Shown one piece after another: positions 59,177-64,000 of a stretch of 64,000 nt of DNA (within the stretch, counting starts at the first letter, position 1; every line of letters starts with the position of its first letter). Origin of the DNA: Collinsella sp. GTDB taxonomy: Bacteria; Actinomycetota; Coriobacteriia; Coriobacteriales; Coriobacteriaceae. A model generated the notes under the pieces. That model saw only the letters and a program-made list of their open reading frames with translations, searched no databases and was not told the origin of the DNA. The stretch is taken from positions 1 through 64,000 of the forward strand of contig DXLX01000012.1 of assembly GCA_019414515.1 (NCBI GenBank). The letters are read 5' to 3'. A program made the position numbers and the translations under genes.

Positions 59177-61324
59177 TTACTTCCCCTCCACCATGGTGAG
59201 CGAGATCTTCTTGCGGTCGCAATCGACCTTTTCCACCCACACCTTTACCGTGTCGCCGACGCGCACCACGTCGCTCGGGTGCTTGACAAAGCGGTTGGCG
59301 AGCTTGGAGATGTGCACGAGGCCGTCCTGGTGCACGCCCACGTCGACGAAGGCGCCAAAGTCCACAACGTTGCGTACCGTGCCCTTGAGCTCCATGCCGG
59401 GCTCCAGGTCATCGATGGAAAGTGCCGAGCGGCTAAAGACCACCTCGGGCGCGTCGTCGCGCGGGTCACGACCGGGCTTCTTGAGCTCGTTAACGATGTC
59501 GATGAGCGTGAGGGTACCGCAGTCTAGGTCGCTTGCCAGCGCCGAGATGCTGCCCAGACGGCGCTCGATGTCGGGCACGCCGCCGCGGCTGAGCTCGCTG
59601 GCTTTAACGCCTGCGCGCTCCAGGACGGACGTGGCCACCTCGTAGCTCTCGGGGTGGACGCTTGTCGCGTCGAGCGGGTTCTTGCCGCCGCTGATGCGCA
59701 GGAAACCCGCGGCGTTGAGGTATGCCTTGGGCCCCAGCTTGGGGACCTTCTTGAGCTGGCGGCGATCGGTAAAGGCGCCGTTTTCCTCGCGGTACGTCAC
59801 GATGTTTTTGGCCACGCTCGGCGTGATACCCGATACGTATCCCAGCAGGCTCGCGCTCGCGGTGTTGACGTCGACGCCCACGCGGTTGACGACGTCCTCC
59901 ACCACGTGGCCCAGGGTGCGCGAAAGCTCGGCCTGGTCAAGGTCGTGCTGGTATTGGCCAACGCCGATGGACTGGGGCGGGATCTTGACGAGCTCTGCCA
60001 GCGGGTCCTGCAGGCGGCGGCCCAGGCTCATGGCGCCGCGCACGGTGACGTCCAGGTCGGGATATTCCTGGCTCGCGAGCTCGGAGGCGGAGTACACCGA
60101 CGCGCCGGCTTCGTTAACGATGGTGTATCGCAGCCCGGGCGCCTGCTCGGCAATGAACTCCGAGACGACTTCCTCGGTCTCGCGGCTGGCGGTGCCGTTG
60201 CCGATGACGATGGTGTTGACGCTGTCCTTCTTGACGAGGCGGGCGAGCTCGCGCTTGGTGCCGGCGACGTCGTGGCGCGGCTTGGTGGGGTAGACCACGC
60301 CGTGGTCGAGCAGCTTGCCGGTCTCGTCCATGACGGCGACCTTGCAGCCGGTGCGGTAGCCCGGATCGAGCGCGAGCACGCGGGCGCCGCGCACGGGGCG
60401 TGCCGAGAGCAGGCCCTCGAGATTCTTGGCAAAGACATTGATGGCCTCGGTCTGCGCACGGACGGTGAGTTTGGCGCGGGCCTCGCGCTCCAGCGAGGGG
60501 GCCATGAGGCGCTTGTAGCCGTCGGCGATGGCGGCGTCAAAGACGGGCGCGAAGACGCCCTGGCGTCGGGGCCAACGGCTGCCGAGGCGTGCCGTGGCGG
60601 CGGCACCGTCGACGTTCACGCGCACGCGGAGCTTGCCCTCGCGCTCACCGCGGTCGATAGCCAGCACGCGGTGGTTGGGTATACGGCGCAGCGGCTCATC
60701 ATAGCTGTAGTACGGCTCGTAGGGGGTCTTCTCGGTGGGGTCGGTGGCCTCGACGACGATGTCTGCGGTGTTTTGCGTAAAGGCACGCAGGTCGGCGACG
60801 TTCTCGGGGTCCTCGGCCACCGTCTCGGCCACGATGTCCGCCGCGCCGGCGAGCGCCTTCTCGGGCGTGTCGAAGCCGGCTTCCTCGTTGACGTATGCCG
60901 CGGCGGCGTCGAGCGCGCTGCCCTTGGCCGAGGCCTGCATGATGACCATGTTGGCAAGTGGCTCCAGGCCTGCCTCGCGGGCCTTCTGTGCGCGGGTCAT
61001 GCGCTTTTTGCGGTAGGGCTTGTAGAGGTCCTCGACACGCTGGAGCTGCGTGGCCTCGCGAATTTGCTGTTCGAGCTCGGGCGTAAGATTGCCCTGGGCG
61101 TCGATGAGCAGAATGACGTCCTCTTTGCGCTGTTCAAGATTGCGCAGGTAGGACAGGCGCTCGTCGAGTGCGCGCAGGGCGACGTCGTCCATTCCGCCTG
61201 TGGCTTCCTTGCGGTAGCGCGAGATAAAGGGGATGGTGTTGCCCTCGTCGATGAGCTTGACGGCTGCCTCGATGTTGGCGGCCTTAAGGTTGAGCTCGTG
61301 GGCGAGCTGGGCGATAAGATCCAT
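59177..61324 (-). CDS. tex: Tex-family RNA-binding transcription accessory protein
   Basis: 715-residue protein with the standard Tex order: N-terminal helices (IPFISRYRKEATGGMDD, near residue 33), YqgF/RuvC-like nuclease-fold domain (ARVLALDPGYRTGCKVAV, about 315-332), helix-hairpin-helix repeats (LLGYVSGITPSVAKNIVTYR), and a C-terminal S1 RNA-binding domain (GMELKGTVRNVVDFGAFVDV). Tex affects transcription and RNA metabolism; its exact activity is debated. ATG 61324 has AAGGAG upstream. A single-gene unit. Confidence 0.95.
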   Translation of the reverse strand: MDLIAQLAHELNLKAANIEAAVKLIDEGNTIPFISRYRKEATGGMDDVALRALDERLSYLRNLEQRKEDVILLIDAQGNLTPELEQQIREATQLQRVEDLYKPYRKKRMTRAQKAREAGLEPLANMVIMQASAKGSALDAAAAYVNEEAGFDTPEKALAGAADIVAETVAEDPENVADLRAFTQNTADIVVEATDPTEKTPYEPYYSYDEPLRRIPNHRVLAIDRGEREGKLRVRVNVDGAAATARLGSRWPRRQGVFAPVFDAAIADGYKRLMAPSLEREARAKLTVRAQTEAINVFAKNLEGLLSARPVRGARVLALDPGYRTGCKVAVMDETGKLLDHGVVYPTKPRHDVAGTKRELARLVKKDSVNTIVIGNGTASRETEEVVSEFIAEQAPGLRYTIVNEAGASVYSASELASQEYPDLDVTVRGAMSLGRRLQDPLAELVKIPPQSIGVGQYQHDLDQAELSRTLGHVVEDVVNRVGVDVNTASASLLGYVSGITPSVAKNIVTYREENGAFTDRRQLKKVPKLGPKAYLNAAGFLRISGGKNPLDATSVHPESYEVATSVLERAGVKASELSRGGVPDIERRLGSISALASDLDCGTLTLIDIVNELKKPGRDPRDDAPEVVFSRSALSIDDLEPGMELKGTVRNVVDFGAFVDVGVHQDGLVHISKLANRFVKHPSDVVRVGDTVKVWVEKVDCDRKKISLTMVEGK

Positions 61325-61405
61325 GGGACTCCTTGCGTTTAAGGTGCGTTTGCAGCACAGGGCTACCAAGGATACCACCCGTTTCAAAAGACTGTTTTGG
61401 GCCCG

Positions 61406-61567
61406 CGCCACGAAAACGACCTATCTACTACGTTTGAACCGTATGGGTCGACCATCCCCCGGTTTTCCGAGAATGCGCAAGCCGTCTACCTGCGCTTTTG
61501 ATTTTAGGAAATTCGGCATGGTTGAGGGCGGTCGGTTAAACGTAGTAGATAGGCCCATTTCGTGGCG
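61406..61567. repeat. Type IV long inverted repeat upstream of tex
   Basis: Arms of about 33 bases (CGCCACGAAAACGACCTATC then TACTACGTTTGAAC, 61406-61439; complement 61535-61567) with an internal mismatch block surround a 95-base interior without a gene. It lies in the 411-base gap between tex and the oxidoreductase gene. Confidence 0.8.
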
Positions 61568-61631
61568 AACGAATCAAGCCGAGGTGCAAAATAGCCCCCG
61601 CCCCAGAAAAATCGTCGGCAAGGTAGCAAAA

Positions 61632-61663
61632 TGCCCCGCGGGCAGGAGGCTGCTCGCGGGGCA
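61632..61663 (-). terminator. Terminator of the oxidoreductase gene
   Basis: Stem TGCCCCGCG / CGCGGGGCA (9 bp) with TTTT on the minus strand, 72 bases beyond the stop at 61736. Confidence 0.75.
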
Positions 61664-61735
61664 AAGAAGAGGGGCTTGTTGGTGACGGACCGAAGGGTTC
61701 GGCATGGGGTTTCTGCCGCGGTCGCTCTTAAGGCA

Positions 61736-62776
61736 TTACAGCTCGACGAGCTGGCCGGTCTCGGCGGCCTCCTTGATAGCGTTGAGAAGCGTGAGCGTCT
61801 TAACGTTGTCGGCGGGGGTCACGACGGGCTCGACCTCGCGGCGGACAACCTTCACAAAGTGCTTGAGCTGCATCTTGTGCGGCAGTGCCGGGTCGACGGC
61901 CGGAATCTCCATCTGCAGCGGCTTGTGCCAGTTGGAGGCGCCGTCGTAGGAGAACTGGTGCAGGCGGGGCAGCGACAGGGCGCCCTTAGTGCCGCCGATA
62001 AAGTAGGCGTCGGCGTCGAAGGGGCGGTACTGCGGATCCTCGCGGGCGGTGGCCTCCCAGTTCCAGGGGCTGGCGGTGGCGTCGGAGATGGTCATGCTTG
62101 CGAGCGCGCCATCGGAAAAACGGACGTTGACCACGGCGGAGTCCTCGGTCTCAAAACCGCGGGCGGCGCTGGACTGCATACCCTGGACGGCAACGGGCTC
62201 GCCCAGCAGGTAGCGGAGCAGGTCGACGTCGTGCACCAGGTTGACCAGGATCGGGCCGGCACCCTTCTTGCGGCGCCACTCGACATCGAAATACTCGTCA
62301 TTCTTATAGATCATGTAGTGGAAGCTCGACACGGTGAGCTTGCCCAGCTCGCCGGACTCGATGATCTCCTTGGCCTTGTTGACGAAGGGGTTGTGGCGAC
62401 GGTGCTGACCCACGAGCACGGGCACGCTGGCGGTTTCGGCCTCGGCGGCGAAGGCCTGGGCATCCTCCAGGTCGTTGGAGATCGGCTTTTCGACCAGCGG
62501 CACGATGTTACGCTTCACGGCCTCGCGGGCAACGCCCAGGTGCAGGTCGTTGGGGGTGGCGATGATGACGGCCTCGGGCTTGATCTCGTCCATCATCTGG
62601 GCGGGATCGGTGAAGAACGGCACGCCGGCGGCCTCGGCCGTGGCGCGGGCGCCCTCGAAGGCGTCGGCGATGGCGACGAGCTCGGCCTCGGGCTCCTCGG
62701 TGACAAAGCGGATGTGGTTGCGGCCCATGGCGCCGGCGCCGATAACGGCAATGCGGACGGGGTTGAGCTCAGACAT
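61736..62776 (-). CDS. Gfo/Idh/MocA-family oxidoreductase
   Basis: 346-residue NAD(P)-dependent dehydrogenase, usually acting on inositol or sugar derivatives. Rossmann start VRIAVIGAGAMGRNHIRF (7-24), EKPISNDLEDAQAF containing the conserved EKP lysine, and HRRHNPFVNKAKEI are diagnostic. The catalytic His region NLVHDVDLLRYLLG is present. AAGGAG precedes the ATG at 62776. It lies downstream of the MFS gene on the same strand, 69 bases apart with a palindrome between; co-transcription, and uptake of its substrate by that transporter, is a plausible inference. Confidence 0.92.
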   Translation of the reverse strand: MSELNPVRIAVIGAGAMGRNHIRFVTEEPEAELVAIADAFEGARATAEAAGVPFFTDPAQMMDEIKPEAVIIATPNDLHLGVAREAVKRNIVPLVEKPISNDLEDAQAFAAEAETASVPVLVGQHRRHNPFVNKAKEIIESGELGKLTVSSFHYMIYKNDEYFDVEWRRKKGAGPILVNLVHDVDLLRYLLGEPVAVQGMQSSAARGFETEDSAVVNVRFSDGALASMTISDATASPWNWEATAREDPQYRPFDADAYFIGGTKGALSLPRLHQFSYDGASNWHKPLQMEIPAVDPALPHKMQLKHFVKVVRREVEPVVTPADNVKTLTLLNAIKEAAETGQLVEL

Positions 62777-62806
62777 TTCGACTCCTTAATGGTGGTGGCG
62801 ATGGAG

Positions 62807-62835
62807 TGTGACAAAGGGACAGTCCCTTTGTCACA
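62807..62835. repeat. Type VI palindrome between MFS and oxidoreductase genes
   Basis: Perfect 13-base arms TGTGACAAAGGGA / TCCCTTTGTCACA with a 3-base centre, beginning 10 bases beyond the MFS stop. Confidence 0.85.
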
Positions 62836-62845
62836 TTGGCAATTG

Positions 62846-64000
62846 CTAAGCGGACTTCTTCTTGCTGTCGGAGACCATCATGTAGACGGTGAGCACGACG
62901 GCGATGGCGGCGATCACGATGGCGCCGTAGAAGGACTGCTGGTAGGCGGCGCTGCCAGCCTCGGCGTGATACAGCACGGCGGTGATGGGCTGGCTGATCC
63001 AGGTGGAGGCGGCGTAGCCCAAAAACATGATGCCGTAGTTGACGCCGATGTTGCTGGTGCCAAAGGCGCCACCGGTGAGCGGCGGGTAGATGACGAGCAG
63101 GGCGCCAAAGCTAAAGCCAAGCAGGGCGAGTGCGACAAAGAACATGCTCTGCGTAAAGCTCATCGACATGATGACGAGCGCGACGATGGTGACGACAAGG
63201 CTGATGAGCAGCGACTTGTAGGCGCCGAGCTTATCGATGATCTGGCCAAAGGACAGGCGGCCGACCAGGTTGGCGCAGGTGTTGACGGAGACCACCACGC
63301 CGCCGAGGGCGACGGCTGCGGCGCTCGTGGGGTCGGTGAAGAGCTGGACGGCGGCGATGGAGGCAACCTTGCCCACGAGCAGGGTGCCCGCGGTGGCGGC
63401 AAAGGCGAAGGTGACGATGAGGACCCAGAAGCGCGGGGTCTTGACCATCTCGCCCGGGGTGAGGTCGCCGAAGGTGCCGGCATGCGCGCCGCCCTTGGGG
63501 GCCTCGAAGCCCTCGGGCAGCCAGCCGGCCTCGGGGGCCTTCAGGAACAGGGCGGAGGCGGCGATCGTCACAAAGAAGATGACGCCGAGCGCCTTAAGGG
63601 CGCCAAAGATGCCCAGGCTCGGGATGAGCAGCGAGGCGAGCACCGGGGACAGCACGGCGGGACCGGCGGTCGAAGCGGCCAGGGTGATGCCGGAGGCGAG
63701 ACCCTTCTTGTCGATGAACCACTTTTGGCCGGTGGTGAGCGCGGGGTTGTAGCCCAGGCCGTTGCCGATGGCGGCGACGAGCGAGAACCACAGGTAGAAC
63801 TGCCACGGCTCGGTGACGGTGCCGGACATGAACCAGCCCACGCCGTAGCACACGGCGGCGGCGATCACGACGTTGCGCGGGCCGATCTTATCGGAGATGC
63901 GGCCGGCGAAGATGCCCGTCACGGCCATGATGGTCTGAAAGACCGGGAAGGCCCAGGTAAGAGCGCTCGACCACTCGGGGTAGACGGCGAGTAGGTTCTT
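62846..64000 (-). CDS. MFS transporter, OFA-like (5' end outside window)
   Basis: The last 385 codons are in view; the frame remains open to the window edge (AVYPEWSSALTWAFPVFQTI), so the N-terminus is missing. Multiple transmembrane helices, with the MFS loop GRISDKIGPRNV and its second-half counterpart GRLSFGQIIDKLGAYKS. The sequence GLGYNPALTTGQKWFIDKKG and LASGITLAASTAGPAV are typical of the oxalate/formate antiporter (OFA) family. The substrate is unknown; carboxylates are usual. Linked to a Gfo/Idh oxidoreductase. C-terminus VSDSKKKSA. Confidence 0.88.
   Translation of the reverse strand, partial: KNLLAVYPEWSSALTWAFPVFQTIMAVTGIFAGRISDKIGPRNVVIAAAVCYGVGWFMSGTVTEPWQFYLWFSLVAAIGNGLGYNPALTTGQKWFIDKKGLASGITLAASTAGPAVLSPVLASLLIPSLGIFGALKALGVIFFVTIAASALFLKAPEAGWLPEGFEAPKGGAHAGTFGDLTPGEMVKTPRFWVLIVTFAFAATAGTLLVGKVASIAAVQLFTDPTSAAAVALGGVVVSVNTCANLVGRLSFGQIIDKLGAYKSLLISLVVTIVALVIMSMSFTQSMFFVALALLGFSFGALLVIYPPLTGGAFGTSNIGVNYGIMFLGYAASTWISQPITAVLYHAEAGSAAYQQSFYGAIVIAAIAVVLTVYMMVSDSKKKSA

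Noticed and set aside
63929..64000. MFS gene starting at the internal ATG near 63928
   Set aside because: The frame continues upstream to the window edge with hydrophobic MFS-like residues, so the gene is cut by the window, not short.

Overview
The window looks like a chromosomal segment of a GC-rich (about 60% G+C by eye) member of the Coriobacteriia, most likely Collinsella or a close relative. That assignment is an inference from gene content, protein style and codon use, without any database search. I see 48 protein genes, one tRNA-Ser and one small bacterial SRP RNA. I see no phage, integrase, transposase, CRISPR array or rRNA. Most genes are ordinary housekeeping, transport and regulation. 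The intergenic DNA is unusual: it is packed with several families of palindromic repeats.

Layout. 1-10.5 kb: a tail-anchored hypothetical protein, Hsp20, a YycJ-type metallohydrolase divergent from the tilS-hpt-ftsH cluster, an aminotransferase, a PHP phosphatase and an RlmD-type rRNA methyltransferase. 10.5-24 kb: a polar amino acid ABC transporter, an EF-G-like GTPase, a secreted nuclease, LarE, a HAD hydrolase, a LacI regulator, a second binding protein/permease pair without its own ATPase, and glmS. 24-38 kb: GntR/YeiH, a sigma-54-activator-like regulator with a damaged P-loop, two small unknown proteins, a nitroreductase, a MarR-controlled heterodimeric ABC exporter, cysE, dedA, a branched-chain aminotransferase, lemA and a TetR regulator. 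38-46 kb: tRNA-Ser(UGA), a TadA-glycerate kinase fusion, the SRP RNA, a second heterodimeric ABC exporter and a flavodoxin-like protein. 46-64 kb: an LTA-synthase-like enzyme, a nitroreductase, a potassium block (kup, a small membrane protein, KdpD-like and KdpE-like proteins), a degenerate RlmKL, a HAD phosphatase, transaldolase, tex, and a Gfo/Idh oxidoreductase with an OFA-type MFS transporter that runs off the right edge.

How genes work together. tilS-hpt-ftsH is a conserved housekeeping cluster. The two ABC exporter pairs each combine one subunit with a degenerate Walker B and one with a degenerate signature motif, the pattern of heterodimeric exporters. kup is followed by a truncated kdpD and kdpE with no kdpFABC in view, suggesting Kdp-type sensing linked to Kup.

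The most notable signals are: (1) one continuous reading frame joining tRNA adenosine deaminase to glycerate kinase; (2) an intergenic palindrome family whose long arms differ between copies while each pair stays nearly perfectly complementary around a related core; (3) two other repeat families whose ends sit at, or supply, the stop codon of the preceding gene; (4) a regulator that keeps an activator fold outline but has lost its Walker A lysine. All comparisons were made by reading the sequence; no alignment or folding program was run.
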